Assembly: GCA_001770655.1 (NCBI GenBank)
Contig: MERQ01000014.1
Coordinates: 57,674 to 121,673, forward strand
DNA: 64,000 bases
Direction: 5' to 3'
Source of the DNA: Betaproteobacteria bacterium RIFCSPLOWO2_12_FULL_68_20
Lineage (GTDB): Bacteria > Pseudomonadota > Gammaproteobacteria > Burkholderiales > SG8-39
Each line of letters begins with the position of its first letter. The stretch's first letter is position 1. The position numbers were made by a program, and so were the translations under genes. Shown piece by piece: positions 1 to 12,859 of the stretch. Under the pieces are notes generated by a model. That model was given only the letters and a program-made list of their open reading frames with translations. It was not told the origin of the DNA and did no database searches.

Positions 1-1
1 G

Positions 2-864
2 CAGCGCGAGTTCCAGCACCGCCTGGGTCTCTCGATCGGCATCGTCAGCTCGGGAGTCGGCGTGGGGATGCTGCTGGTGGTGCCGCTCGCGCAGCTCCTC
101 ATCGACGCCTTCGGCTGGCGCACGGCGTTCCGGGTGCTCGGCGCGATCAGCGTGCTGTGGATCGTGCCCGCGTCGCTGTGGCTGATGCGCGCGCCGCTCA
201 GGCAAAGTCAAAATCAGGGACAGACCCCAATAAAGCAGAACCAGGCAAAACCGGGGTCTGTCCCTAAACCCGCCTCGCACGCGATGACGCTTGGCGAGGC
301 GATGCGCACGCAGCCCTTCTGGCTGCTGATGGCCGCGTTCTTCTTCGGCAACATGTCCTCGCAGACGCTGCACGTGCACCAGGTGGCGTACCTCGTCGAC
401 CACGGCCTCGCGGCGATCGTCGCCGCCTCGGTGGTCGGCGTGGTGGGCGCGGCGAGCATCGCCGGCAAGACCGGCGGCGGCTGGCTCTCGGACCGCGTAG
501 AGCGCGAGCTGGTGTTCGTCGCCGGGATCGCGCTCCTGGCGGCGAGCGCCTTCGTGCTGCTCGCGCTCGGCGCCGCGCCCACGCGCTGGGGCGCCTACGG
601 CTACGCGGTGCTCCTCGGCGTCGGCTATTCCGTCACCGCCTCGCTCATCCCGGCGATGGTGGCCGACCGCTTCAGCGGGCCGCACTTCGGCGCCATCGTC
701 GGCGTGGGCCTGATGGGAAGCGCGGCGGGGAGCGCGCTCGGGCCGTGGCTCGCCGGGGTCCTGTACGACGCGACGGGGAGCTACGCGCTGGCCTTCACCA
801 TCGCCGCGGCGTGCGGCGTGGTCGCGGGCGCGGCGGGCTGGCGCGCGCGCACGCTGCGGCTGCG

Positions 865-868
<4 letters not shown>
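2..868 (+). CDS. MFS transporter, C-terminal part (5' end outside window)
   Basis: The frame is open from the first base, so this is the tail of a larger gene and the ATG used in the ORF track is internal. The translation shows about seven hydrophobic helices with glycine-rich turns typical of major facilitator superfamily permeases, for example GKTGGGWLSDR, which resembles the conserved loop between helices of the second half. The protein should sit in the inner membrane; the substrate cannot be told. A hydrophilic stretch, QSQNQGQTPIKQNQAKPGS, in the central cytoplasmic loop is encoded by a palindromic insertion (separate entry). The stop codon overlaps the convergent uup stop in a shared CTAG. 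Confidence 0.85.
212..267. repeat. palindromic repeat inserted in frame in the MFS gene
   Basis: Perfect 13-bp inverted arms AGGGACAGACCCC (216-228) and GGGGTCTGTCCCT (253-265) flank 24 bp. The arm belongs to the same motif family as the elements at 12195 and 15978 (GGGACAGACC). The insert keeps the reading frame and adds about 20 polar residues to the central loop of the transporter. Confidence 0.8.
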
Positions 869-2682
<1,814 letters not shown>

Positions 2683-2758
2683 GGGTGGGTATTAGACCGC
2701 GAAACCGAAAAGCCGTGATACTGGATAAACGTCCAGCCTTGGCCTATAGTCGCCCTCC

Positions 2759-4837
2759 GTGGGGGCGATCGAGGCATTCGACAGGCTGAACGAAAGGCAG
2801 CGCGAAGCTGCCCGCTTCCCCGGCCGACCGCTTCTCATCATCGCCGGCGCCGGCACTGGCAAGACCAGCACCCTCGCGCACCGCGTCGCGCACCTGGTCC
2901 TCGAGGGCGTTGCGCCGGAAGCGATCCTCCTTCTCACCTTCACCCGCCGCGCGGCGGCGGAGATGACGCGCCGCGCGCAGAGGATCGTCGGCGAGGCCCT
3001 CACCCCCGGCCCCTCTCCCGCAAGCGGGAGAGGGGAGCAAATATCCGCCATCCGCCTCCCCTGGTCGGGCACGTTCCACTCGATCGCCAACCGCCTCATC
3101 CGCCGCCACGCGACGCGCGTCGGGCTCGAGCCCTCGTTCTCGGTGCTAGACCGCGGCGACGCGGCCGACCTGATGGACGTGGTGCGCCACGAGCTGGGGC
3201 TGTCGAAAACGGAAAAGCGATTCCCCCGCAAGGACACCTGCCTCGCGATCTACTCGCACCGCGTGAGCACGCAGGCGCCGCTCGCCGCAACGCTCGAGGC
3301 CGCGTTCCCGTGGTGCGCCGAATGGGAGGCCGCATTGAAGCGGCTCTTCGCCGCCTACGTCGAGCGCAAGCTCGCGAGCCAGGCGCTCGACTACGACGAC
3401 CTGCTCCTCTACTGGCACGCGATGATGCAGGACACCGCGCTCGCCGGGGAGATCGGCGCGCGCTTCGCGCACGTCCTGGTGGACGAGTACCAGGACACGA
3501 ACCTCGTCCAAGCCGAGATCCTGAAGGCGCTGCGCCCGGCGGGCGAGGGGTTGACGGTGGTCGGCGACGACGCGCAGGCGATCTACTCGTTCCGCGCGGC
3601 GACGGTGGAGAACATCCTCGCCTTCGAGCGCGAGTACGGCGCCGCGGTGGTAAGGCTGGAGGAGAACTACCGATCGACGCAGGCGGTGCTCGACGCCGCC
3701 AATGCGCTGATGGGCGAGAGCGCGACGGGGTATCGCAAAGAGCTGAGGGCGCACACCACCCCGGCGCTGCGCGCCACCCCTCCTCGGGGAGGAGGGGAAA
3801 AACCCCACGAACCCAAGAAACCCAAATACGTCACCGTCCTCGACGATGCCGCGCAGGCGCGATACGTAGTCGAGCGCGTGCTCGAGGCGCGCGAGGCGGG
3901 CGTGATGCTCAGGCGCCAGGCGGTGCTCTTTCGCAGCTCGCACCACTCCGACGTGCTGGAGCTCGAGCTCGTGCGGCGGAACATCCCCTACGTGAAGTAC
4001 GGCGGGCTCAAGTTCCTCGAGGCGGCGCACGTGAAGGACCTGCTCGCGCTGCTGCGCTGGGCGGACAACCCGAGAAACCGCGTGGCGGCGTTTCGCGCGC
4101 TGCAGCTCCAGGAAGGCGTCGGGCCGGGCACCGCGGCGCGGGTGTTCGAGAAGTTCGAAGCCGCGGCGTTCGCCTGGTCGGGCCTCAGGACCGCGCAAGG
4201 CCTCGTGGAGCTGATGGCCTTCCTCGGCGACCCGCGCACGCCCTGGCCGGGGCAGGTGCGCCGCGCGCGCGAGTGGTACGCGCCGGCCCTCGAGCGCCTG
4301 CACGACGCGGGCGAGGTGCGCTCGGGCGACCTCGAGCAGCTCGAGCGCATCGCCGCCGGCTTCGAGACGCGCGAGCGCTTCCTCACCGAGCTCGCGCTCG
4401 ACCCGCCCGCGGCGACCGGCGACCTCGCGGGCGAGCCGCACCGCGACGAGGACTACCTCGTCCTCTCCACCGTGCACTCGGCCAAGGGCCAGGAGTGGGA
4501 CGCGGTGTTTGTCCTCAACGTCGCCGACGGCAACTTCCCGAACGAGCACGCCACCGGCCGCCCGGACCTCGTCGAGGAGGAGCGGCGCCTGCTCTACGTG
4601 GCGATGACGCGCGCGAAGACGAGTCTTCACCTCATCGCTCCGCTCAAGTACTACGTGACGCAGCAATCGCGCACGGGCGACCGGCACGTGTACGGGGCGA
4701 GGAGCCGGTTCATGACCGAGGCGGTAATGGCGTGCCTGGAGCAGGTAACGTACGGAGAGGCCGAGGGAGAGGAACTGAATCGACAGGCGAAAGCGAGCGT
4801 TGATGTCGCGGGCAGGCTGCGGAAGATGTGGTCGTGA
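2759..4837 (+). CDS. UvrD/Rep/PcrA-family ATP-dependent DNA helicase
   Basis: 692 residues of superfamily 1A 3'-5' helicase. Motifs in order: Q motif LNERQREAARF, Walker A IAGAGTGKTS, motif Ia LLTFTRRAAAEM, motif II VLVDEYQDTN, motif III VVGDDAQAIYSFR, motif IV RLEENYRST, motif V LSTVHSAKGQEWDAV, motif VI RLLYVAMTRAK. The protein should unwind DNA in repair or replication restart. The tail after motif VI is short compared with E. coli UvrD, so it is a compact family member and uvrD itself cannot be assigned. GTG start at 2759. Two repeat insertions are translated in frame: LTPGPSPASGRGE between motifs Ia and Ib, and TTPALRATPPRGGGE after motif IV. Confidence 0.93.
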   Translation: MGAIEAFDRLNERQREAARFPGRPLLIIAGAGTGKTSTLAHRVAHLVLEGVAPEAILLLTFTRRAAAEMTRRAQRIVGEALTPGPSPASGRGEQISAIRLPWSGTFHSIANRLIRRHATRVGLEPSFSVLDRGDAADLMDVVRHELGLSKTEKRFPRKDTCLAIYSHRVSTQAPLAATLEAAFPWCAEWEAALKRLFAAYVERKLASQALDYDDLLLYWHAMMQDTALAGEIGARFAHVLVDEYQDTNLVQAEILKALRPAGEGLTVVGDDAQAIYSFRAATVENILAFEREYGAAVVRLEENYRSTQAVLDAANALMGESATGYRKELRAHTTPALRATPPRGGGEKPHEPKKPKYVTVLDDAAQARYVVERVLEAREAGVMLRRQAVLFRSSHHSDVLELELVRRNIPYVKYGGLKFLEAAHVKDLLALLRWADNPRNRVAAFRALQLQEGVGPGTAARVFEKFEAAAFAWSGLRTAQGLVELMAFLGDPRTPWPGQVRRAREWYAPALERLHDAGEVRSGDLEQLERIAAGFETRERFLTELALDPPAATGDLAGEPHRDEDYLVLSTVHSAKGQEWDAVFVLNVADGNFPNEHATGRPDLVEEERRLLYVAMTRAKTSLHLIAPLKYYVTQQSRTGDRHVYGARSRFMTEAVMACLEQVTYGEAEGEELNRQAKASVDVAGRLRKMWS
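2998..3036. repeat. palindromic repeat inside the helicase gene, type CCCCTCTCCCGC
   Basis: A perfect 12-bp stem CCCCTCTCCCGC / GCGGGAGAGGGG with an AA loop spans 3010-3035, preceded by CCTCACCCCCGG. It is translated as LTPGPSPASGRGE. The insertion lies between helicase motifs Ia and Ib, a surface region where family members vary in length. Sequence differs from the GGCGCC core elements, so it is a second repeat type. Confidence 0.85.
3753..3797. repeat. GC-rich double-hairpin repeat inside the helicase gene
   Basis: CACCACCCCGGCGCTGCGCG followed by CCACCCCTCCTCGGGGAGGAGGGG, nearly identical to the core at 1144-1187 in uup. Translated in frame as HTTPALRATPPRGGGE, after helicase motif IV. 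Confidence 0.85.
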
Positions 4838-4885
4838 GCCGGGCGGCCGCGTCAACCGCTGCGTCATACCGGCGTTGGGCGTTGA

Positions 4886-5146
4886 GTGCCGCCGGCCGGA
4901 TTCGAGCTCACTGCACACGCCGACGCGATCATCGCGGAGCGCGAGATCGACGCTGCCTGGATTGAGCGTGTCCTGTCGAGCCCCGAACGGACGGAAACGG
5001 ATCGATCTGATCCGGCGCTGAAGCACGCGCTGGCTCGAATTGCGGAGTGCGATGACCGTGTTCTGCGGGTGGTCTACAATGCGTCGTTCAATCCGCCGCG
5101 GGTCGTGACCGCCTACTTCGACCGACGGCAGCGAGGCAAGACATGA
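4886..5146 (+). CDS. DUF4258 domain protein
   Basis: 86 residues, GTG start. The pattern FELTAHADAIIAEREI near the N-terminus and RVVYNASFNPPRVVTAYFD at the end fits DUF4258, a small RelE/BrnT-like fold often found in toxin-antitoxin-like pairs. The stop overlaps the start of the DUF2283 gene by four bases (ATGA), so the two are translationally coupled. Toxin activity is inference; no catalytic residues can be named with confidence. Confidence 0.75.
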   Translation: MPPAGFELTAHADAIIAEREIDAAWIERVLSSPERTETDRSDPALKHALARIAECDDRVLRVVYNASFNPPRVVTAYFDRRQRGKT

Positions 5147-5343
5147 GAATTCACTACGACGAAAAGGTCGACGCGCTTTACCTTCGCCTAGACGACTCGA
5201 AGGTCGTCGACTCGGAGGAGGTGAAGCCCGGCATCGTGCTGGACTTCAACGCCGAGAACGAGGTTGTTGGCATCGAAGTGCTCGATCTCAAGCGGCGCGT
5301 GCCCAAGGCCGACCTGAAGCAGCTCAAGGTTGAAGTTGCCTGA
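5143..5343 (+). CDS. DUF2283 domain protein
   Basis: 66 residues. The motif MRIHYDEKVDALYLRL followed by PGIVLDFNAENEVVGIEVLD is the hallmark of DUF2283, a small family very commonly encoded directly downstream of DUF4258. It overlaps the upstream stop by ATGA. The pair behaves as a gene unit; an antitoxin-like role is plausible from this pairing but not shown by the sequence. Confidence 0.85.
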   Translation: MRIHYDEKVDALYLRLDDSKVVDSEEVKPGIVLDFNAENEVVGIEVLDLKRRVPKADLKQLKVEVA

Positions 5344-5359
5344 ATTGTCGATCCCACGG

Positions 5360-5542
5360 ATGCGCAAAGTGAACAGACGCCACGGCGGCGCGAAAGTGAA
5401 GGTGCGAAGCACAACACGGGATACCCTCGCGCTTCTCGGGATCCTCGCGCTGGGCAACCGGCAGATCGCCGAAGGCAGGACGGTGCCGGCGGCGGAAGCG
5501 CTCCGCCGCATCCGCGCCAAGTTGGCGCGGCGTCCCGCCTGA
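5360..5542 (+). CDS. small basic protein, antitoxin-like C-terminus
   Basis: 60 residues from ATG 5360; a TTG at 5330 inside the DUF2283 gene would give 70. The protein is very basic at the start and ends LALGNRQIAEGRTVPAAEALRRIRAKL. This pattern (helix, EGR, PAxEAL, Arg/Lys end) resembles the C-terminal part of Phd/YefM-like antitoxins, but the N-terminal DNA-binding half is not recognisable. It follows DUF4258-DUF2283 closely, and its TGA overlaps the proposed CTG start of the DUF1643 gene. Function unknown. Confidence 0.45.
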   Translation: MRKVNRRHGGAKVKVRSTTRDTLALLGILALGNRQIAEGRTVPAAEALRRIRAKLARRPA

Positions 5543-6036
5543 GCATCGCGGCCAGCGCCTCCGGCGCCACGTTCTCATCCTGCCGCCGCTGGCGCTATCT
5601 CCTCTGGCGCCGCTGGGAGGCGCGCGGGCGCATCGCCAACTTCCTGATGCTCAACCCGAGCACCGCTGACGAGCTGAAGCTCGACCCGTCGTGCACGCGG
5701 GCGCGGCTGTACGCCCAGCGCTGGGGCTTCGGCGCGCTCGTCGTCACCAACCTCTTCGCCTGGCGCGCGACCGATCCGAAGAACTTGAAGCGGGCGCGCG
5801 AGCCGGTGGGTCGGGGTAACGATTCGGCGATCTTGCGCGCCGCGTGTTCGGCCGGCCTCGTGGTCTGCGCCTGGGGAAATCACGGCGCCCACCGCGATCG
5901 CTCGGCGGCGGTGCTGGAGATGCTGCGCGATGCCGGTGCGAAGCTTCACGTGCTGCGCCTGAACGGCGGCGGCGAGCCTGCGCACCCGCTCTACATGCCG
6001 AAAACCCTCGAGGCCCGCCGCTGGCAGGCAAAATAG
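5539..6036 (+). CDS. DUF1643 domain protein, probable non-canonical start
   Basis: The family hallmarks are clear: [48 protein letters not shown] and CAWGNHG. The only ATG (5647) would cut off the conserved RYLLWRRW segment. Reading upstream in the same frame there is no ATG, GTG or TTG back to the stop at 5341, yet homology-like sequence runs to about [14 protein letters not shown]. The best start is CTG at 5539, which overlaps the previous TGA as CTGA; this gives about 165 residues, the usual family length. Function of DUF1643 is unknown. The start choice is inference. Confidence 0.7.
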   Translation: MSIAASASGATFSSCRRWRYLLWRRWEARGRIANFLMLNPSTADELKLDPSCTRARLYAQRWGFGALVVTNLFAWRATDPKNLKRAREPVGRGNDSAILRAACSAGLVVCAWGNHGAHRDRSAAVLEMLRDAGAKLHVLRLNGGGEPAHPLYMPKTLEARRWQAK

Positions 6037-6041
6037 CGCCC

Positions 6042-7079
6042 ATGATCCCCTTCTCGGTCCTCGACCTCGCCCCGATCGTCGAAGGCGGCGACGCCGCGCA
6101 GGCGCTCAAGAACTCGCTCGACCTCGCGCGCCACGCCGAGCGCTGGGGCTACCGTCGCGTATGGCTCGCCGAGCACCACAACATGCCCGGCATCGCGAGC
6201 TCCGCCACCGCGGTCGCGATCGCGCACGTCGCCGGCGGCACGCAAACGATCCGCGTCGGCGCGGGCGGCATCATGCTCCCCAACCACGCGCCGCTCGTCA
6301 TCGCCGAGCAGTTCGGCACGCTCGAATCGCTCTTCCCGGGGCGCATCGACCTCGCGCTCGGGCGCGCGCCCGGCACCGACCAGCTCACGGCGCGCGCGCT
6401 GCGCTACGACGCGCAGGCCGCCGACGCTTTTCCCGACGAGGTGCTGGAGCTGATGCATTATTTCCAGCCCGTCGAGCCCGGCCAGCGCGTGCGCGCGGTG
6501 CCCGGCGCGGGGCTCGATGTCCCGATCTGGATCCTCGGCTCGAGCCTGTACGGCGCGCAGCTCGCCGCGGCGCTCGGGCTTCCCTACGCCTTCGCCTCGC
6601 ACTTCGCGCCGGCGATGATGATGCAGGCGCTCGAGGTCTACCGCGCGCGCTTTCGGCCTTCAGGAGTGCTCGAGCGCCCGTACGCGATGCTGGGCGTGAA
6701 CGTCTTCGCCGCGGAGACCGGGAAGGAGGCGCGCCGGCTGATGAGCTCGCGGCTGCAATCGACCATCGCGCTGCGGCTCGGGCGCCCCGGGCCGCTGCCG
6801 CCGCCGGTGGACGATTTCGAGAGCCGGCTCGGGCCGATGGAGCGCGCGCTCGTCGCGGAGTTGGTGGCCGGCACGGTGGTGGGCACGCCCGACGAGGTGC
6901 GCGCGGGGCTGGAGGCCTTCATCGAGAAGACCGCCGCCGACGAGCTGATCGTCGCGGCGCAGGTCTACGACCACGCCGCGCGGCTTCGCTGCTACGAGAT
7001 CGCCGCGCAGGCGCGCGACGAGCTCAGCCGATCCCGAGCAGCTCCACCTCGAACAGCAGCGTCGCGTTCGGCGGGATGA
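6042..7079 (+). CDS. LLM-class flavin-dependent oxidoreductase
   Basis: 345 residues from ATG 6042; the longer ORF-track start runs antisense-free into the DUF1643 gene and is rejected. The N-terminus [20 protein letters not shown], then [39 protein letters not shown] and LALGRAPG, are typical of the bacterial luciferase-like monooxygenases related to E. coli YhbW. Such proteins bind FMN supplied by a reductase; the substrate is unknown. The last 18 or so residues ([17 protein letters not shown]) lie antisense to the 3' end of the FKBP gene and do not look like the family, so the C-terminus is probably a stop-loss extension. Confidence 0.88.
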   Translation: MIPFSVLDLAPIVEGGDAAQALKNSLDLARHAERWGYRRVWLAEHHNMPGIASSATAVAIAHVAGGTQTIRVGAGGIMLPNHAPLVIAEQFGTLESLFPGRIDLALGRAPGTDQLTARALRYDAQAADAFPDEVLELMHYFQPVEPGQRVRAVPGAGLDVPIWILGSSLYGAQLAAALGLPYAFASHFAPAMMMQALEVYRARFRPSGVLERPYAMLGVNVFAAETGKEARRLMSSRLQSTIALRLGRPGPLPPPVDDFESRLGPMERALVAELVAGTVVGTPDEVRAGLEAFIEKTAADELIVAAQVYDHAARLRCYEIAAQARDELSRSRAAPPRTAASRSAG

Positions 7080-7377
7080 CGCCGCCCGCGCCGCGCGCGC
7101 CGTAGCCGAGCGCGGACGGGATGGTGAGCTTGCGAGTTCCGCCGATCTTCATCCCGGCGACGCCCTCGTCCCAGCCCTTGATCACCTGGCCGCGGCCGAG
7201 CTCGAACTTGAACGGTTCGCCGCGGTCCTTGCTGGAATCGAACTTCTTTCCCCGGATGACGCCGTCGGTGAGCCAGCCCGTGTAGTGAACGGTCACGCCC
7301 TGCCCGGCGGCCGCGGTTGCGCCGGTGCCGACGACGGTATCCTCGAAGATCAATCCGCTCGCGGTGGTGGAGGCCAT
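7024..7377 (-). CDS. FKBP-type peptidyl-prolyl cis-trans isomerase
   Basis: 117 residues, one FKBP domain and no signal peptide, so cytoplasmic. Characteristic segments: [60 protein letters not shown] and [14 protein letters not shown]. These include the aromatic and acidic residues that line the proline pocket. It catalyses proline isomerisation in protein folding. It is convergent with the LLM oxidoreductase gene, overlapping by 56 bases, and divergent from infA. Confidence 0.95.
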   Translation of the reverse strand: MASTTASGLIFEDTVVGTGATAAAGQGVTVHYTGWLTDGVIRGKKFDSSKDRGEPFKFELGRGQVIKGWDEGVAGMKIGGTRKLTIPSALGYGARGAGGVIPPNATLLFEVELLGIG

Positions 7378-7451
7378 CGGGGGATTGTACGCTGGCGCCC
7401 CGGCGCGCCTTTGTTCATAATCCGCGCCGTGATTTCCCAGCGGGACGCTTA

Positions 7452-7721
7452 GTGGCCAAGGAAGAGTTGCTGGAGATAGACGGCGTGGTGCAGGAAGTGC
7501 TCCCCAACACGCGCTTCCGCGTCGAGCTCTCGAACGGCGCCTCCATCCTCGCCTACGCCGGCGGCAAGGTGCGCAAGCACTACATCCGCATCCTCGCCGG
7601 CGACCGCGTGCGCGTCGAGCTCTCGCCCTACGACCTCAGCAAGGGGCGCATCAGCTTCCGCCACCGCGACGAGCGGCCGGCGGTCGTTCCGGTGCGCCGC
7701 CCGAGCTACCGCAGGCGCTGA
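7452..7721 (+). CDS. infA: translation initiation factor IF-1, long form
   Basis: 89 residues from GTG 7452 ([21 protein letters not shown]). The S1/OB-fold is complete: [49 protein letters not shown]. The usual IF-1 has 72 residues; this one adds a basic tail [17 protein letters not shown]. Betaproteobacteria frequently carry such an extended IF-1 outside the ribosomal-protein operon, in addition to the standard copy; whether a second copy exists here cannot be seen. It binds the 30S A site during initiation. Confidence 0.93.
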   Translation: MAKEELLEIDGVVQEVLPNTRFRVELSNGASILAYAGGKVRKHYIRILAGDRVRVELSPYDLSKGRISFRHRDERPAVVPVRRPSYRRR

Positions 7722-7732
7722 GCCGCGCGCGC

Positions 7733-9277
7733 TCAAGCGCGCAGGCGCTCGGCGGAGAGGTAGTGCTGGCGGTAGGTCTCGAAGGGCATCGTGTCCGATT
7801 GCTCGATCTCGCGCTGCCGCGCGAGCGACTCCGCGGCGAGCCGCGCGAAGCGCGCTTCGTCCCCGGCCGGGAGCGCGAGGCCGTGCAGGTGGCCGCGGTG
7901 AAGCAGCGAATGCGCGAGCGCGAAGCGCGTGTAGGAGTCGCCGTGGTTGCGCGCCATCTCGGCGAGCACGTGCGCCGAGGGCGTGAGCGACGCATCAGCC
8001 AGCGCGGCCTTCGCCCACGACAGCGCCTCGCCATAAGCCGCGCCGCCGAGCGCGGCGTCGAGCGCCCGCGCGATCGGCCCGCACTCGGCGAGCAGCTTCG
8101 CCCCCCAGTCGGATAGCGCGACCGATTCGCCGTCCCGGTCCAGCCGCAGCCCCGGCTCGCGCCCGCGCGCCGCGACGCGCTCCTGGTTGCGCGCGATCGC
8201 GGCGATCTCGGCGGGCGTGTCCGGGGGGGCTTCGGCGAGCAGGCAGTGGAGCAGGAACAAGTCGAGAAAGCGCATGGTGCGCGCGCCGATGCCGACCGGC
8301 TCGAACGGATCGAGGTCCATCAGCCGCACCTCGACGTACTCGACCCCGCGCTCGCGCAGCGCGTGCAGCGGCCGCTCGCCCGGGCGGATGCGGCGCTTGG
8401 GCCGGATCTTGCCGTAGAACTCGTTCTCGATCTGCAGCAGGCTGGTCGAGAGCTGGCGGTACTCGTCCCCCTGCCGGAGGCCGAATTTCTGGTACGGGGG
8501 ATAGGGCCGCACCAGCGCCTCGTGCAGCGACTCGGCGTAGCTCTCCAGGCTGTTGTGGCTCACCGCGATCGAGGACTGCGCCTCGCTCTGGTAGCCGAGG
8601 GGCCCCATGCGAAGCGAGGTGGCGTGCGGGAGATACAGCGTCCCCGGCGCGAGCGCCCGCAGCCCGTGCTCGCGGCCTTCGACGAAGCTCGGGCACACCG
8701 CGGGCGAGGCGCCGAAAAGATAGAAGAGCAGCCACCCGTCGCGCCGGAAATTGCGCATGAGCGCGAAATACGCCTCGTTCGGCCCGCCCGACCACGGCAG
8801 GCCCGCCCAGGCCGCCTCGGGCAGCGACCAGTTGTAGTGGATGCCCGAGATGCACTGCATGCGCCGGCCGTAGCGGTGCGAAAGCCCCATGCGGTACACG
8901 GTCTTCGCGCGCCCCAGGTTCGAGGCTCCGTATCGGCCGATCGGGATCGCGTCGTCCGCCGGCAGGTTGCACGGCATGCTCGAGCACCACAGCACCTCCC
9001 CGCCGATCGCGCGGTACACCACCTGGTGGATGCGGGTGAGCTCCTCCAGGCAGGCGTCGGCGCTCGCGTGGACGCCGGTGATGAGCTCGAGCTGCGACTC
9101 GCTGAAGTCGGTGGTGATGTGCGGATGGGCGAGCGCCGAGCCGAGCGCCGCCGGGTGCGGGGTGAGCGCGAGCGCGCCGTCGGGCTGCACGCGCAGCGAC
9201 TCCTTCTCGATCCCGCGCCGCAGGCCGCGCAGCACGGAAGGCGGCAGCGAGCGCAGGCGTTCCTCGAGTCCTCTCAA
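7733..9277 (-). CDS. gshA: glutamate-cysteine ligase
   Basis: 514 residues using TTG at 9277; the ORF-track start at 9385 (also TTG) would add a basic leader unlike the family and run up to the divergent hsp20 ATG. Recognisable E. coli-type GshA features: LRGLRRGIEKESLRV near the start, HITTDFSESQLELIT, SSMPCNLP, GLSHRYGRRMQCISGIHYNWS, and RPYPPYQKFGLRQGDEYRQLSTSLLQIENEFYGKIRPKR. It joins glutamate and cysteine with ATP, the first step of glutathione synthesis, in the cytoplasm. E. coli gshA also starts with a rare TTG codon, which supports the choice. Confidence 0.93.
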   Translation of the reverse strand: MRGLEERLRSLPPSVLRGLRRGIEKESLRVQPDGALALTPHPAALGSALAHPHITTDFSESQLELITGVHASADACLEELTRIHQVVYRAIGGEVLWCSSMPCNLPADDAIPIGRYGASNLGRAKTVYRMGLSHRYGRRMQCISGIHYNWSLPEAAWAGLPWSGGPNEAYFALMRNFRRDGWLLFYLFGASPAVCPSFVEGREHGLRALAPGTLYLPHATSLRMGPLGYQSEAQSSIAVSHNSLESYAESLHEALVRPYPPYQKFGLRQGDEYRQLSTSLLQIENEFYGKIRPKRRIRPGERPLHALRERGVEYVEVRLMDLDPFEPVGIGARTMRFLDLFLLHCLLAEAPPDTPAEIAAIARNQERVAARGREPGLRLDRDGESVALSDWGAKLLAECGPIARALDAALGGAAYGEALSWAKAALADASLTPSAHVLAEMARNHGDSYTRFALAHSLLHRGHLHGLALPAGDEARFARLAAESLARQREIEQSDTMPFETYRQHYLSAERLRA

Positions 9278-9349
9278 TTGCGCATCCTTGCGGTGACCGG
9301 GGTCCAAAGGTATCAGAGGGCCTCTGCGGCGCCGTGAAACTGCGACCGG

Positions 9350-9378
9350 CTTGATTTTCCCGTCCGGGCGCCCATGTA
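9350..9378 (+). promoter_or_regulatory. sigma-32 type heat-shock promoter of hsp20-lon
   Basis: CTTGATT (9350-9356), 13 bp, then GCCCATGT (9370-9377) fits the heat-shock consensus CTTGAAA - N13/14 - CCCCATNT. It points at the small heat-shock gene. The expected transcription start is about 9384-9386, on or next to the ATG at 9385, so the transcript may have almost no leader. No Shine-Dalgarno sequence is visible before the ATG, in line with this. Confidence 0.6.
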
Positions 9379-9384
9379 GCTGCA

Positions 9385-9779
9385 ATGAGATCGCGCGAAT
9401 TCTCCAGCTGGATGTGGGGGGAGGCGCTCGCGCTCATCGACCGCGCCGAGCGGCTGCAGCGGCGCTTCTTCGAGGTCTCGGGCGACGCCTGGGAGCCGCC
9501 CGCGGACGTGGTCGAGGACGGCGAGGAGCTGCGCGTCCAGGTGGCGCTGCCGGGCGTTCCGGCCGACGCCATCGCGATCGGCGTCGAGCCGGACGCGATC
9601 ACCGTGTCGGCGCTGCGCAATTTTCCACGCTGCGAAGGGGAAGGGTGCATCCACCGGCTGGAGATCCCGTACGGAAGATTCGAGCGCCGCATCGGCCTGC
9701 CGATGCACGCGCTCAACCTTGCCCGCAGGGAGTTGTCCAACGGGGTGCTGACCCTCATGTTACGGAAGAAGGAGGGCGT

Positions 9780-9783
<4 letters not shown>
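9385..9783 (+). CDS. Hsp20/alpha-crystallin small heat-shock protein
   Basis: 132 residues. An alpha-crystallin domain is visible from about residue 38: PPADVVEDGEELRVQVALPGVPADAIAIGVE, DAITVSALR, then RLEIPYGRFERRIGLP and LSNGVLTLMLRKK. The N-terminal arm is short and aromatic. It should act as an ATP-independent holdase in the cytoplasm. The stop overlaps the lon start as ATGA, so holdase and protease are made in a coupled way. A heat-shock-type promoter lies directly upstream. Confidence 0.9.
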
Positions 9784-12194
<2,411 letters not shown>

Positions 12195-12197
<3 letters not shown>

Positions 12198-12264
12198 AAA
12201 ACCGGGACAGACCACGTTTTCCCCTCCTCTCCGAGGAGGGGTGGCGCGAAGCGCCGGGGTGGTG
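12195..12264. repeat. palindromic repeat element starting at the lon stop codon
   Basis: Begins with the lon TGA and reads TGAAAAACCGGGACAGACCA, then CGTTTT, then the inverted copy of the double-hairpin core (CCCCTCCTC..GAGGAGGGG, GGCGCGAAGCGCC, GGGGTGGTG). The left arm matches that of the element at 15978, but the right arm is missing. It fills most of the 107-bp gap to the next gene and may act as the lon terminator. Confidence 0.8.
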
Positions 12265-12304
12265 CTAGACCCAGTGACCGGCCGCCCGCGCTAGGATTCG
12301 CGCC

Positions 12305-12859
12305 GTGACCGCGGAGCTCGAGGTACTTCAAGATGCGATCGCTCGCCTCGAGCGCGCCGGCATCCCGTACATGCTGACGGGATCGGTTGCCTTGAGCTAC
12401 TACGCCGAGCCGCGCATGACTCGGGATGCAGACCTCGTAGTCGAGCTCGCGGGCGTGGATGCGAAATCGGTCGCGACGCTGTTCACGCCCGATTACTACG
12501 TTTCGCAAGCGGACGTGGAGCGCGCCATCGCGGCGCGCACGATGTTCAATGTGCTGCACTTGGAAAAGGTCGTCAAGCTGGACCTGATCGTACGCAAGGA
12601 CACGCCCTACCGGCGGCAGGAGTTCGAGCGCCGCCGGCGCGTGCAGATGCCCGGGTTCCAGGCGTGGATCGTCAGCAGGGAGGACCTGATCCTCTCGAAG
12701 CTCGCCTGGGCCAAGGAATCCGGATCGGAGCTTCAGCTGCGCGATGTCCGCGTGCTGCTTGCGGGCGGTGCCGATGAAGCCTATCTTCGCGCGTACGCCG
12801 ACGGATTGTCGGTGGCCGCTCTGCTGGACACGTACCTCGATGGACGACACGACGCCTGA
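12305..12859 (+). CDS. nucleotidyltransferase-fold protein (DUF6036-like)
   Basis: 184 residues, GTG start. The segment IPYMLTGSVALSYYAEPRMTRDADLVVEL has the GS...DAD-type pattern of minimal nucleotidyltransferases (G-S then D-x-D). It is followed by KLDLIVRK, a plausible third acidic strand, and IVSREDLILSKLAWAKESGSELQLRDVRVLL, typical of the AbiEii/DUF6036 group. Such proteins are often the nucleotidyltransferase half of toxin-antitoxin or abortive-infection-like pairs. It overlaps the next small gene by 20 bases. Toxin activity is inference. Confidence 0.75.
   Translation: MTAELEVLQDAIARLERAGIPYMLTGSVALSYYAEPRMTRDADLVVELAGVDAKSVATLFTPDYYVSQADVERAIAARTMFNVLHLEKVVKLDLIVRKDTPYRRQEFERRRRVQMPGFQAWIVSREDLILSKLAWAKESGSELQLRDVRVLLAGGADEAYLRAYADGLSVAALLDTYLDGRHDA

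Noticed and set aside
9277-9385. Upstream TTG start for gshA at 9385
   Set aside because: Adds a basic leader not seen in the family and would place the start codon opposite the hsp20 ATG.
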